A stretch of DNA of 64,000 nucleotides from Eubacterium sp. 1001713B170207_170306_E7 (GCF_015547515.1 NZ_JADMVE010000005.1:1-64000); one strand, 5' to 3'; positions 40,940-50,507 are shown, numbered from the stretch's first letter. A program made the numbers and translations. Notes: generated by a model from the letters alone, not told the origin.

Positions 40940-42193
40940 ATGCAAAAGGAACAAAATCTTAAAAAGTATTTTACGCTGTTTGCACTCTGCCTGACCGGTG
41001 CGGTTGTCTATGAGCTGCCTTATCTAAGCTATGGTTATTATGATCTGATGCTCAAGGCTTTTTCAATCGACAACACTCAGATGGGAACGCTGATGAGCGC
41101 TTACGGCCTGGTAGCAATGCTCGCTTATTTTCCGGGGGGATGGCTTGCGGACAAATATCCGGCAAAAATCTTAATGATTATCTCACTCATCACCACCGGC
41201 CTGCTGGGGCTGTGGATCAGCACTTTTCCATCTTATCCGATTCTTCTGTTAATCTATATCCTCTGGGGTATCTCCATAACCCTTCCTTTCTGGGCCGCCA
41301 TGCTTAAGGCCACAAGACAGCTGGGGGACAGCACCGAGCAGGGCCGTCTGTTCGGCATTCTCGAAGCCGGGCGCGGGCTCTTTCCGGTCTTTTACGGTTT
41401 GATCATTGTCTGGATCTTCAATAAACTGGGCGCTGCTCTGGGGGCAATGCGCGGTGTCTTTATCGCCTACTCTGTTTTATGCTTTATCGGCGCTCTGGTC
41501 GCCTTTTTATTCATCAAATACGAAAAGGAGGACGGAGAGCGTCAGAAAGGCGCGTCGGGAAAGGAAGTTCTCCAAATCATAAAGATGCCTGGTATGTGGC
41601 TCGTTGCCCTGGTCATCTTTTCATCCTACAACATGTACGCCTGCTTCAGCTATCTCACGCCCTATATGACCGAATTCTTTGGGCTGAGCGATTCGATGGG
41701 CGCGACCCTTTATCTCATCCGCTTTTATGCCATCGGCGTGGTGGGCGGCATTGCATCCGGGTTCATCGCGGACAAAACCGGCTCAAACGCGCGTGTCATT
41801 GCCATTGTCTTTGTCATTGCCATCGTGGGCTTAATTGGATTTTTAGTGGTTCCCACAGGTGAAGCCAACCTGATAATGGTCATCATGGCCCTGTTTATTG
41901 TGGCCATCGGCATCTTTATGTCACGCGGGATTTACTTTGCCACCATTGATGAACTCAACATCCCCATGCACCTGACCGGCGCTGCCATCGGCTTTGCCTC
42001 CGTCATTGGCTTTATGCCCGAGGCCTTTGCCTATACACTGGTCGGCAAATGGCTGGATACCTATCCCGGCACGCAGGGCTACCACATTCTTTTCATCTAT
42101 ATGCTTGTCTTTGCTGTCATCGGAACCGTGGCCGCGTTTATTCTCTATAAACGCGTTAAAAAGCAGAAAATTGATCGCGTAAAGGAAATTTAA
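40940..42193 (+). CDS. MFS transporter
   Basis: The 417-residue protein has twelve hydrophobic segments and the MFS signature GGWLADKYPAK after TM2, with a second GFIADKTG loop in the C-terminal half. The start KKYFTLFALCLTGAVVYELPYLSYGYYD resembles the other two MFS transporters of the window, all near MttB- or betaine-related genes. It probably brings in the quaternary or tertiary amine used by the next two enzymes. It is 2 bases upstream of the first MttB gene. AAGGGGAAATCG precedes the ATG. Confidence 0.87.
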   Translation: MQKEQNLKKYFTLFALCLTGAVVYELPYLSYGYYDLMLKAFSIDNTQMGTLMSAYGLVAMLAYFPGGWLADKYPAKILMIISLITTGLLGLWISTFPSYPILLLIYILWGISITLPFWAAMLKATRQLGDSTEQGRLFGILEAGRGLFPVFYGLIIVWIFNKLGAALGAMRGVFIAYSVLCFIGALVAFLFIKYEKEDGERQKGASGKEVLQIIKMPGMWLVALVIFSSYNMYACFSYLTPYMTEFFGLSDSMGATLYLIRFYAIGVVGGIASGFIADKTGSNARVIAIVFVIAIVGLIGFLVVPTGEANLIMVIMALFIVAIGIFMSRGIYFATIDELNIPMHLTGAAIGFASVIGFMPEAFAYTLVGKWLDTYPGTQGYHILFIYMLVFAVIGTVAAFILYKRVKKQKIDRVKEI

Positions 42194-42195
42194 TC

Positions 42196-43629
42196 ATGAA
42201 AAGTTACGAACGCATCCTATCAAAAACAGACATCGAAAATATTCATGCGCTGTCCTTAAAAATACTGGACGCCATCGGCATCCAGTTCGAGCATCCAAAA
42301 GCACTGGAAATCCTGAAGGCAAACGGCTGCCGTGTTGAGGGGCAAAGAGTTTTCTTTGACCGGTCCATTATCGAGGAAACCCTGAAAAAAATTCCTGCTT
42401 CTTTCGAACTGTACACGCAGGCAGGCCCCACCGTCGTTGGCGGAGGCAGTATGCTCATGGAACCCGTCAGCGGAAATATCTATATCAACGACGGCAAAAA
42501 AATCCGCCGCACCACCAATGACGACACCATCGACATGTTTAAACTCGCGGATACCAGCGATATTATTACCAGCAATTACCTCAACTACTTCTCAGACGAA
42601 AACAGTATGACCGAGGACGAGCGTCTCTTTTACCAGACCGCCATGATGCTCAAATACTCAAACAAAGCCACCCTCGAGATTTATCCCTGCCCGCTGGGCC
42701 TGCCTCATGATTACGATTTTGAGGCAATGTACTGCCGAAGCTTTGAGCTGATCAACCGTTTTTATGGAAACGATACACCTCATGGCATCTACCTTGTTAA
42801 CCCGCTGTCACCCCTGTGCTATGATACCGATCCCCTGCAAAAACTCATGATCATGGCAAAGCACGGGATTCCCATGATGCTGGCGCCCTGTGCCATGCCC
42901 ATGCTGACAGCCCCTTACTCTGTTTACTCCATGATCGCCATGACCAACGCAGAGGTTCTTGCCGGTGCAGTTCTCACACAGCTTATCCGGCCGGGCCATC
43001 CCATGGTTTTCGGCAACACCTCAGCCTCGACCAATCTCCGGACGGTGCAGCTATCCATCGGCTCGCCCGAAACCGCCCTTGTGAGCTATGCCCTCGCCGG
43101 GCTGGCAGATTTTTACGAGGTTCCCTTCCGAACCGCCGGAGGGCTGAGCGACGCCAAAAGCTGCGACGCCCAGGCCGGGCTTGAGTCCATGCTGATGTGC
43201 ATGGCCACCCTCGAGATAAAGCCGGATTATATTCTTCATGGCTGCGGCACAATCGGGAGCTTTAATGTCATGAGCTTTGACAAGTTTCTGATGGACGAGG
43301 AGGCCTACCGAATGGCCGCCAGATTTTTGAGGGGCATCGATACCGCTGAGGAAAAATCCTGCTTTGACCTTCTTTCAGAGATCGGCCCCCGCGGAAACTT
43401 CCTGCACGGAAGGACGCCCAAAATGTTTAAGGAAGAATTCTTTTCGCCGAAGGTTTTAAATAAAGAGGACCCCAACCAGTGGCAGAATTCCGGCAGCCGG
43501 CCGTTGACCGAGACCCTGTCGGCAGAACGCACCAAAAGAATCGCTTCATATGAGCCGCCGAAGCTGTCGGCCGAGCAGGAGCGGCTGGTCAACCAATATA
43601 TTCCACATCCATACCGCGAAACACTATAG
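42196..43629 (+). CDS. MttB-family methyltransferase (non-pyrrolysine), copy 1 of module 2
   Basis: The 477-residue member of the trimethylamine methyltransferase (MttB) superfamily is read through without an in-frame amber codon, so it is not a pyrrolysine enzyme. Family features include the N-terminal LSKTDIENIHALSLKILDAIGIQFEHPKAL, YLNYFSDENSM and AGGLSDAKSCDAQAGLESMLMC. Characterised non-Pyl members demethylate glycine betaine, proline betaine, carnitine or gamma-butyrobetaine and pass the methyl to a corrinoid protein. The substrate here is unknown, and no corrinoid protein gene is nearby. Confidence 0.88.
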   Translation: MKSYERILSKTDIENIHALSLKILDAIGIQFEHPKALEILKANGCRVEGQRVFFDRSIIEETLKKIPASFELYTQAGPTVVGGGSMLMEPVSGNIYINDGKKIRRTTNDDTIDMFKLADTSDIITSNYLNYFSDENSMTEDERLFYQTAMMLKYSNKATLEIYPCPLGLPHDYDFEAMYCRSFELINRFYGNDTPHGIYLVNPLSPLCYDTDPLQKLMIMAKHGIPMMLAPCAMPMLTAPYSVYSMIAMTNAEVLAGAVLTQLIRPGHPMVFGNTSASTNLRTVQLSIGSPETALVSYALAGLADFYEVPFRTAGGLSDAKSCDAQAGLESMLMCMATLEIKPDYILHGCGTIGSFNVMSFDKFLMDEEAYRMAARFLRGIDTAEEKSCFDLLSEIGPRGNFLHGRTPKMFKEEFFSPKVLNKEDPNQWQNSGSRPLTETLSAERTKRIASYEPPKLSAEQERLVNQYIPHPYRETL

Positions 43630-43641
43630 GGAGGAAAAACC

Positions 43642-45045
43642 ATGAATTTTACATACGAACCATTAACAAAAAAACAGATTGAAGCCGTCCATCAGGCAAC
43701 ACTGGATGTATTGTGGCACTGCGGCGCTGAAATGAACCATCCGGAGATCCTGGAGATTTTTAAAAAGCACGGAGCAGCCGTCGATGGAAATATTGTCAAA
43801 ATCCCTGCGAGTCTTGTTGAGAAGGCCATCCAGTCTGCTCCCGGCGCCTTTATTCTGGAAGGCGTTGACCCGAAGCATTCAGTAAAAATCGGCCATAATG
43901 ATCACCCGGTCATGGCGCCGAATACCTGTTCACCCTTTATAATCGACGACGATTTTACCAGACGGAACGCGACCTTTGACGATCTGAAAAACTTTTTCAA
44001 GCTGGCACAGACCAGCGACGTCTGCGAGCTGGGCTCCACCCTCCTTATTTTTCCCGTGGAAAACGCAACCCAGCACGAAAGCATCATGCGGCCGGTTTAT
44101 GACTACTTTACCCATTGCACAAAAGCCATGGGCTTGTCCAACGCCTGTGTCGAAAATGTCTGCATGGCTCAGGAAATTCTGGATGTCTTAATCGAGCAGA
44201 AGGATGTGAATAAAATGTACGTCTCCCTTTGTCCGATTTCGCCCCTGCGGTTCGAGGAAAGCCTGCTAAATACCCTGATCAAGGCCATCGAATTCAGGCA
44301 GCCCATCGAGTGTGTTCCCTGTTCCTCCGCCGGAATGACCGGCCCGCTCAAGGCCATTGATGATACGGTTTTATCCAACGCGGAAAACCTGGCCCTGATC
44401 ACACTGGTGCAGCTTATGGCGCCAGGCCTGCCCATGATTTATTCGGTCTATTCTGCCATCACCGACATGCGGACGCTGCAGCTGTCAACCGGGGCGCCGG
44501 AAACCTTTAAGATGCTGGCAATGTGCCGCGAAATGGCAAAATACTATGATATTCCCTTTGAGATGCCGTCCGGCAGCTCTGACGCCAAGGCCTTTGACGT
44601 TCAGGCGCCAATGGAAAGCACCCTGGGAATTGTAAACGCCTTTGCCACCCAAACCGACACCTGCACCTTTATGTTTGGAAGTCTGGACACCTTTAACAGC
44701 GCCAATTACCGCAAATTTATTCTGGATGAGGAAACCGTCCGGAACGTCCAGGCCTATGTAAAGCCAGTTGACGATCTGAGAACGACCACCGCTGACCTGA
44801 TCACCAGCGTGGGGCACCACGGGACCTATGTCAAAAATAAGGACACCCTCAAAAACTACCGGAAGGAGCACCACTTCCCGAAATTTTCACACCGCATGTC
44901 TCACGCCGATTATGTAAAAGAGCACCTGAGTATTAACGACCGCCTGGATAAAATTCTAAAAGAACGTCTTGAAGCCTATGAAAAGCCCGCGATCGACAAG
45001 GATAAGCTGGAAAAGCTGGATGCCATCAGGGATAAGTATCTTTAA
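43642..45045 (+). CDS. MttB-family methyltransferase (non-pyrrolysine), copy 2 of module 2
   Basis: The 467-residue homologue of the preceding gene is clearly divergent. It starts with the same LTKKQIEAVHQATLDVLWHCGAEMNHPEILEIFKKHG layout and has MPSGSSDAKAFDVQAPMEST and FGSLDTFNSANYRKFILDEE. No internal amber codon occurs. It is 12 bases after copy 1, with GGGAGG upstream. Two MttB-like enzymes behind one transporter suggest either two-step demethylation of one compound or two related substrates. Confidence 0.88.
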   Translation: MNFTYEPLTKKQIEAVHQATLDVLWHCGAEMNHPEILEIFKKHGAAVDGNIVKIPASLVEKAIQSAPGAFILEGVDPKHSVKIGHNDHPVMAPNTCSPFIIDDDFTRRNATFDDLKNFFKLAQTSDVCELGSTLLIFPVENATQHESIMRPVYDYFTHCTKAMGLSNACVENVCMAQEILDVLIEQKDVNKMYVSLCPISPLRFEESLLNTLIKAIEFRQPIECVPCSSAGMTGPLKAIDDTVLSNAENLALITLVQLMAPGLPMIYSVYSAITDMRTLQLSTGAPETFKMLAMCREMAKYYDIPFEMPSGSSDAKAFDVQAPMESTLGIVNAFATQTDTCTFMFGSLDTFNSANYRKFILDEETVRNVQAYVKPVDDLRTTTADLITSVGHHGTYVKNKDTLKNYRKEHHFPKFSHRMSHADYVKEHLSINDRLDKILKERLEAYEKPAIDKDKLEKLDAIRDKYL

Positions 45046-45144
45046 AATATCCATTAAAAGCCTGAACTCCTTCTTCAGCAGACTCAAAATATCATCCGCT
45101 ACGATGCTCTTTGACCCGATTGAGGATATACCAGAAGCCCAAAA

Positions 45145-45179
45145 ATAAAAAAAGCAGCCCGTCACGGCTGCTTTTTTTA
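45145..45179. terminator. bidirectional terminator
   Basis: AGCAGCC / GGCTGCT is flanked by an A-run and TTTTTTT. It separates the module-2 operon from the convergent sigma-54 activator gene. The 45046-45144 stretch before it holds no gene. Confidence 0.88.
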
Positions 45180-46583
45180 TTTTTTCGGCGGGCTTGCAGG
45201 AGCCTCTTTACAATACTTCTCAATTAATCTTTGAGCCGTTGTCGGGCTTACCTCCAGGGCCTGCGCGAGCTTTCTAATGGTGGGGGACTGTTCATACGCT
45301 TTTTGTACAAGCGCCTTTTTAAAGGCGTCCACCCGTTTGTTAAAACCCATACCGGATTTTTGGTAGTCCGGAAGCTGCTTTGTTTCCTCTAAAAGATAGT
45401 CTGGAAGGTTCCTCAGGGTAATCTCATTTCCCCGTCCTGTGACCACCAGGCGCTCGATCAGATTTTTAAGCTGCCGGATATTGCCAGGCCACGGGTATTC
45501 CTGGAAAAAATTAATGATCTCTTTTGAAAATCTTTTCGACTTGTTATAGCTCAGATTAAAATTCTTCAGGAAAAAAGTCGCCAGAGGGAGGATATCCTTC
45601 ACCCGTTCTCTCAGCGGCGGGATAATGGCTTTAAAGGTACAGATTCGCCAATAGAGGTCCTCCCGGAATTGACCCTCAGCGACCAGCTGGTCAATATCCT
45701 TGTTGGTGGCTGTTATGATCCGCGTGTTTACATATTTCATTTTTGTACTGCCCACAGGCAGATAACGTTTATTTTCAATGACATCCAGGAGTTTTGCCTG
45801 TATGGACAAAGGCATATCCCCAATCTCATCTAAAAACAAAGTTCCCTCATTGGCCATTTCAATTAATCCCACTTTACCGGCTTTACTGGCGCCGGTAAAA
45901 GCACCCCCGGCATAGCCGAACAGTTCTGACTCGAGAAGCGCTTCCGGTATAGCGGCACAGTTCAAAGCCATAAAGAGGCCTTCCTTGTGGCTGTTTTCAT
46001 GAATATATTTTGCCATATAGGTCTTACCCGTACCGGACTCTCCCAAAAGCATAATGGGAATGGCCGATTCTGATACTTCTTTTAATTCACTGACAATCTT
46101 CCAATATTGATATGAAACACTGATCAACGGAATCTCTTCCGATTTAAAATGACTCTTAGAGGCCCGGATTTTTTTATTATAATCAACATCCCATTCCTTT
46201 ACCGGTTCCTCCTGCACTGTTCCGATAATCATCTCAATACCATGTTCTTCATTGAGAACCGGGACACCAATCGTATAAAAAACAGAGTCAGAAGGGATAA
46301 AGTACTGCCGCAGAAACGCCGTGTCTTTTTTCGAGTGAAAAACATCAAGCCCCGGAGGCGTCCAGTAACCCTGGTACACATCCGCGTTATTGCGGTTGAT
46401 CATCTCTTCTGGTTTCAGGCCATAATGCCTTATGCAGGCGGGGTTTACATAAAGGATTTTTCCATCGGCATCGTAAACAATGTGCTCATTATAACTGTTT
46501 TCAAGCACCGTTACAAAAAAACTCTTGGGCAATGAATCCAGATAGGCCAGATATTCTTTGCTCGGTTTATATTTTTTATCCAT
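45177..46583 (-). CDS. sigma-54-dependent transcriptional activator (PAS-AAA+-HTH)
   Basis: The ATG at 46583, with GAGGTG upstream, gives 468 residues. The N-terminal PAS domain (about 15-130) includes NEHIVYDADGKILYVNPA. The AAA+ domain (about 165-400) has Walker A LLGESGTGKT, the sigma-54 contact loop GGAFTGA and Walker B TLFLDEIGDM. A short C-terminal Fis-type HTH ends in ALEVSPTTAQRLIEKY. It should activate the consensus -24/-12 promoter 150-190 bases away in front of the MFS-MttB genes. The PAS domain is the likely sensor. Confidence 0.92.
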   Translation of the reverse strand: MDKKYKPSKEYLAYLDSLPKSFFVTVLENSYNEHIVYDADGKILYVNPACIRHYGLKPEEMINRNNADVYQGYWTPPGLDVFHSKKDTAFLRQYFIPSDSVFYTIGVPVLNEEHGIEMIIGTVQEEPVKEWDVDYNKKIRASKSHFKSEEIPLISVSYQYWKIVSELKEVSESAIPIMLLGESGTGKTYMAKYIHENSHKEGLFMALNCAAIPEALLESELFGYAGGAFTGASKAGKVGLIEMANEGTLFLDEIGDMPLSIQAKLLDVIENKRYLPVGSTKMKYVNTRIITATNKDIDQLVAEGQFREDLYWRICTFKAIIPPLRERVKDILPLATFFLKNFNLSYNKSKRFSKEIINFFQEYPWPGNIRQLKNLIERLVVTGRGNEITLRNLPDYLLEETKQLPDYQKSGMGFNKRVDAFKKALVQKAYEQSPTIRKLAQALEVSPTTAQRLIEKYCKEAPASPPKK

Positions 46584-46620
46584 TTTCCATGCACCTCTAT
46601 GTCCATTATAGGAACATATT

Positions 46621-46636
46621 GTACCATAAACGGTAC
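46621..46636 (+). promoter_or_regulatory. candidate upstream activator site for the sigma-54 activator
   Basis: GTACCATAAACGGTAC is a GTACC-N6-GGTAC dyad about 105-120 bases upstream of the -24/-12 promoter, a normal distance for an enhancer-binding protein site. It also lies close to the activator's own start and could mediate autoregulation. Confidence 0.6.
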
Positions 46637-46739
46637 GAAAATACAAAAGAGCATACCGCTTAGTCTGCTCATTCCTTCATTTTGATTTTTATTTTTTCGT
46701 TTTGCAAAGCTTTTAATGATGTATTTACCAAAAACAAGC

Positions 46740-46756
46740 TTGGCACACAACTTGCA
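46740..46756 (+). promoter_or_regulatory. sigma-54 (-24/-12) promoter
   Basis: TTGGCACACAACTTGCA matches the RpoN consensus. The GG (46742-46743) and GC (46754-46755) are exactly 10 bases apart. It points at the MFS-MttB operon 52 bases downstream, and the divergent gene encodes a sigma-54 activator. Confidence 0.9.
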
Positions 46757-46807
46757 TTATTATAACCAGCATAACCGGTTAAATATTTTTATTGAGGAGC
46801 ACTGAAA

Positions 46808-48055
46808 ATGGATTTTAAAAAGAAAAGGTGGATCATCATTCTGTTAGTGACCATCAGCTACGGGGCCGTCTGGCAGTTCCCGTATATGCTGGAAACGTAC
46901 TATATTCCTGTACAGCAGGCCTTTGGCTTTACCAATGAACAGATCGGCTCAATGATGACTGTTTTTGGGATTGTATCCGTTATTTTATACTTTCCCGGCG
47001 GGTATCTCTCAGACAAATTTAGTGTTAAAACCCTGATAACAGTCTCTTATTTAGGAACAGCCGCCCTTGGGTTCTGCATGCTGCTGATTCCTCCGCTTCC
47101 AATTATGCTTGTTATTCAGTTTGGCTTTGCCGTCACTACCATTTTTACTTTTTGGGGTGCAATCATCAAATTTATCCGCATTATGGGGGATGACAGTGAG
47201 CAGGGAAAACTCTACGGATTATTCTTTGCCTTTTCCGGTATCTTTGGCGCACTGGAGGGCTTTGCCGCAACCGCTTTATACAGCGGACTGGGCGAAAATG
47301 TGACAGCTTTTAAAGCTTTGATTCTCTTTTTTGCGCTGGTCGTTGCTGTCCCGACACTTATCTTCTTTGCGATTTTCAAAGAAAAGGAAGCCCTGCCGGA
47401 TACAGGCACTGAGGAAAGCAAAGTCAATCTCCGTGATCTTGGCAAGGTATTAAAAATGCCCATTGTCTGGATTATGGCCATTGTTGTTTTGTGCGCCTAC
47501 ATTCCAAAATCTTCCCAGAGCTATTTCCAGCCCTATATGAGCGAATACTTTGCTGTTCCTGTGGCCTGGATTTCAGTCATTGCCATTTTCCGGCAGCAGG
47601 TGGTGCGCCTGGTGGCTAACCCGCTGGCCGGCTGGCTCCGCGATAAAATCGGCGCATCGTCGATCGTCATACGGATCGCCTTTGTCATCGGAATCCTGGC
47701 CTTTGCGATGGTTCTCTTCACACCGCTGAATCCAGCGCTTGCCTGGGTTATTGTTACCTCATTATGCCTGGTATCTGCGCTGTATAATATTTCTGTCACC
47801 TGCAGCTTTATTCCGATTTCGGAGGCGGGTATTTCCGCTAAATATACTGGCACCATCTCCGGCTTTGTCTCCTGTGTGGGATACTCCAGCGACATCTGGT
47901 TCTATAAGGTCGGCGGCGGCATGATTGACGCCAATGGTTTTTCGGGCTATCAGCAGATCTTTATTCTGTGTCTGGTTTCCTGTGTTGTCGGAATCGCCGC
48001 AACCTTTGTTCTGAAAAAATCAATCCTAAAAACAAAAACAAGCAATCACCAATAG
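46808..48055 (+). CDS. MFS transporter
   Basis: The 415-residue protein has twelve membrane segments and the MFS loop GGYLSDKFSVKT, with a second loop AGWLRDKIGASS. It resembles the MFS transporter of module 2 in its start (WIIILLVTISYGAVWQFPYMLETYYIPVQQAF). It precedes an MttB-family gene by 21 bases and is the likely importer of its substrate. TGAGGAG lies 9 bases before the ATG. Expression should depend on sigma-54 and the PAS activator. Confidence 0.87.
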   Translation: MDFKKKRWIIILLVTISYGAVWQFPYMLETYYIPVQQAFGFTNEQIGSMMTVFGIVSVILYFPGGYLSDKFSVKTLITVSYLGTAALGFCMLLIPPLPIMLVIQFGFAVTTIFTFWGAIIKFIRIMGDDSEQGKLYGLFFAFSGIFGALEGFAATALYSGLGENVTAFKALILFFALVVAVPTLIFFAIFKEKEALPDTGTEESKVNLRDLGKVLKMPIVWIMAIVVLCAYIPKSSQSYFQPYMSEYFAVPVAWISVIAIFRQQVVRLVANPLAGWLRDKIGASSIVIRIAFVIGILAFAMVLFTPLNPALAWVIVTSLCLVSALYNISVTCSFIPISEAGISAKYTGTISGFVSCVGYSSDIWFYKVGGGMIDANGFSGYQQIFILCLVSCVVGIAATFVLKKSILKTKTSNHQ

Positions 48056-48076
48056 TATCACTTTATGGAGGAAAAA

Positions 48077-49504
48077 ATGCAAATCGCAAAATATCAACCG
48101 GTATTATCAAAAACAGAAATGGAATTAATCCATGAAAAATCACTTTACCTGCTGGAAAATAACGGTGAAATCATCGAGAGTGATGAAATCCTGGAAATAT
48201 GTAAAAACGCAGGATTTCGCGTTGAGGGTCAGCGTGTTTACTACCCCCGCGAAAAGGTTGAAGCCGCTTTAAAACAGGCGCCCAAAGATTTTAAGCTTCA
48301 TGGTCGGGATGGGCGAAAGACTTTCAGTATCCGGGATGACGGAACAAAGCTCGCCCCGGCCCTTGGGCCTATGAATGTCCTGGAGGACGGTCACTACCGG
48401 CCAACGACCATGAAGGACATGGTGGATTTCACAATACTGCATGAAACCAGCGACTTAATGCGGACCGTAGGGGCAAATATGCTGAGGCCGCGCGACCTGC
48501 CGCTGTCCCCCCTCGACAATGCCATGACGCGTTTGGCAATCACCCTGGCTTACTCTACCAAACCCGTTCAAACCTTTTGTGAAGGCGGCGAAATCTCGGA
48601 CAAGAGCTTTGAACTGATCAAACAGTTTTACGGCGGCGCCAGTGACGAGGACGTCTACGCCATGATCTGTATCAGCACTGCGTCACCCTTTCGTTTGACC
48701 CAGGATACATGTGAAACCCTGCTGTCGTTTTGCCGCTGCAACCAGCTCCTCTGGGCACAGGGCTCCGGAATGCCCGGCTTAACAACACCGCCGACCCTCG
48801 CAGGCACCCTGCTTCAGGGCAATGCCGAAAAGCTCGGAATCATCACCCTTTCCCAGACCATCAACCCAGGAAATCCTGTTATGTACAGCCTGATTTCCAT
48901 GCTTTCCGACCTGCGCTATACCTCCTGCGTTGTGGCCACCCCCGAATCGCCCTATCGCATGATGGCGGAAAAGGATATGGCCGATTTCTATGGCCTGCCA
49001 AGCCTTGGCACAACCGGGCTGGCAGACGCCAAGGAGCTTGATTATCAGTGTGGGGCAGAGGCCTTTATGATGTTTTATTTTGCCTACCATTCAAGTCCGG
49101 ATCTGGTCGCCCAGTCCCTGGGGGTGCTGGATTCCTACAACACCATCAGCTATGAAAAATTCATCATGGATGAGGAAAATGTCCAATCTGTTCTAAAATT
49201 GCTGGCACCTGTGGCAGTTGATGAAAAACGCATGAAAATCGATAAAATTCTAAAAGCAGGCCCCTCGGGGAATTACCTGGCGAGAACCGACCGGGCCTAC
49301 CGGGAAGATTTCTACCGCTCATCTTTATACTTTAAGGAAAGCTCCGCGGAATGGATGGCTCAGGGACGCCCAACGCTTGAAGCAGAAGCACGAAAAAAAT
49401 ACCTTGAGCGCATAGCGGAATATCAGCCCGGTGACTTTGACCGGATACAGCAAAAGATTATTGATCAATATATTCCCAAGGACCTTCAGATTAAAAATAA
49501 ATAG
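48077..49504 (+). CDS. MttB-family methyltransferase (non-pyrrolysine), module 3
   Basis: The ATG at 48077, with GGAGG 7 bases upstream, gives 475 residues. Features shared with the two module-2 enzymes include VLSKTEMELIHEKSLYLLENNGEI, TTGLADAKELDYQCGAEAFMM and LGVLDSYNTISYEKFIMDEENV. No amber codon interrupts it. It probably transfers a methyl group from an N-methylated quaternary compound to a corrinoid protein encoded elsewhere. Its substrate may differ from that of module 2, since transporter and control are separate. Confidence 0.88.
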   Translation: MQIAKYQPVLSKTEMELIHEKSLYLLENNGEIIESDEILEICKNAGFRVEGQRVYYPREKVEAALKQAPKDFKLHGRDGRKTFSIRDDGTKLAPALGPMNVLEDGHYRPTTMKDMVDFTILHETSDLMRTVGANMLRPRDLPLSPLDNAMTRLAITLAYSTKPVQTFCEGGEISDKSFELIKQFYGGASDEDVYAMICISTASPFRLTQDTCETLLSFCRCNQLLWAQGSGMPGLTTPPTLAGTLLQGNAEKLGIITLSQTINPGNPVMYSLISMLSDLRYTSCVVATPESPYRMMAEKDMADFYGLPSLGTTGLADAKELDYQCGAEAFMMFYFAYHSSPDLVAQSLGVLDSYNTISYEKFIMDEENVQSVLKLLAPVAVDEKRMKIDKILKAGPSGNYLARTDRAYREDFYRSSLYFKESSAEWMAQGRPTLEAEARKKYLERIAEYQPGDFDRIQQKIIDQYIPKDLQIKNK

Positions 49505-49508
49505 CCTG

Positions 49509-49545
49509 TAAAAAGCAGCCTGCCACCCAGCAGGCTGCCCTTCAT
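49509..49545. terminator. terminator hairpin between convergent units
   Basis: GCAGCCTG / CAGGCTGC with an 8-base loop. Only the minus-strand side has a T-run (CTGCTTTTTAC), so it favours transcripts arriving from the SEC-C genes but may also serve the MttB gene. Confidence 0.75.
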
Positions 49546-49617
49546 CCTATGGTCGCTTAATCTCAGATACCGTTCCCGCCGCTTTCACTTCATTTTCTTG
49601 CAGAGCGTTTTCTCCAT

Positions 49618-49639
49618 ACAAAAGCAGGTCTGCTTTTGT
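49618..49639. terminator. perfect inverted repeat past the SEC-C gene
   Basis: ACAAAAGCAG / CTGCTTTTGT with a 2-base centre lies ~11 bases past the SEC-C gene stop. It has few T residues after it on the minus strand, so termination there is doubtful; protein binding is an alternative. Confidence 0.45.
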
Positions 49640-49649
49640 AAAAAATCAT

Positions 49650-50507
49650 TTAATCCGTTTTATTTAAACAGCACTTTTTATACTTTTTCCCGCTGCCGCA
49701 GGGGCATGGCGCGTTCCGGCCGACCTTTGGCACATTGGCAACCTTCTTTTGCTCTGGCTGCTTTGGCTGTATAAATTCCTGCTCGCCGGGCTCCTGGGCG
49801 GCTAACCGTTCTCGACCGCTCTCGATAAGAGCTCTTCTCTTTTCTGACCATTCATCTGCCTCTTCCTCTCTGCCAAGGGATTTGCAGACGCTGGCAATTT
49901 CACCATACAGTATGTCAATATTTGTAAAACATAAATTTCCTTTTTCAGACTCAAAACGATTTTCATATATGTCATTAATATCCTGAATCGTTTCAATTCC
50001 TCTTTTATAAATCGTGTAGGCTTTTTCCTTATCCAGTGTATTTCCTTCAGCATACAGTCGGGCATAATTGGCCCAGCCAAAAACGTCTATAGGATTTTCC
50101 CTGACGATCTCCTCATAGAGAGCGTCCGCTTCTGTTTTTTTATCCAGAGATTTGTAATAAAGATCGGCCAGATTGCTCTGAAGGCTTCCCATGCTCCCCA
50201 CCTGCTCAAATTTTTCCATCATGGTGGTACAAAATTCAATCCGTTCTTCCGCCCACTCCTTCCCGGTGCCTAAAAAAGCGCATTCCAAATCACCGATCCA
50301 ATTATGGATATAGGAGTAATCCTCCAGTCCAAACTCAGGATTAAAGCAGTCTAAAAACTTCCGGCTTCGCATTTTCCTGTTTTTTTCAACAGCTCTTTTC
50401 CAGACCGGAAACCAGATATCCAGCGCCTTATCAACATCATGATCCTCATAATAATAGCCTTTTTCCATTTCCCCAATTAATGCTTCAGTCTCCGTTTTTG
50501 TAAACAT
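49650..50507 (-). CDS. TPR-like helical protein with C-terminal SEC-C zinc motif
   Basis: The ATG at 50507 (AAGGAGAG upstream) gives 285 residues. The main part (about 1-235) consists of helical, TPR-like repeats: LADLYYKSLDKKTEADALYEEIVRENPIDVFGWANYARLYAEG. A linker leads to the SEC-C motif VGRNAPCPCGSGKKYKKCC (about 260-280), whose Cys/Cys/Cys-Cys set binds zinc. SEC-C motifs occur at the end of SecA and in many small proteins of unknown role. A divergent, damaged paralogue lies directly upstream. Confidence 0.85.
   Translation of the reverse strand: MFTKTETEALIGEMEKGYYYEDHDVDKALDIWFPVWKRAVEKNRKMRSRKFLDCFNPEFGLEDYSYIHNWIGDLECAFLGTGKEWAEERIEFCTTMMEKFEQVGSMGSLQSNLADLYYKSLDKKTEADALYEEIVRENPIDVFGWANYARLYAEGNTLDKEKAYTIYKRGIETIQDINDIYENRFESEKGNLCFTNIDILYGEIASVCKSLGREEEADEWSEKRRALIESGRERLAAQEPGEQEFIQPKQPEQKKVANVPKVGRNAPCPCGSGKKYKKCCLNKTD

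Noticed and set aside
42196-49504. Pyrrolysine-containing MttB enzymes
   Set aside because: All three MttB-like frames are uninterrupted to their natural ends, so no in-frame amber codon needs reading through, and no pyl genes were seen.
49561-49585. Possible third SEC-C relic (TCAGATACCGTTCCCGCCG resembles the end of the frameshifted copy)
   Set aside because: The match is ~20 bases long with no surrounding similarity, too short to distinguish from chance.
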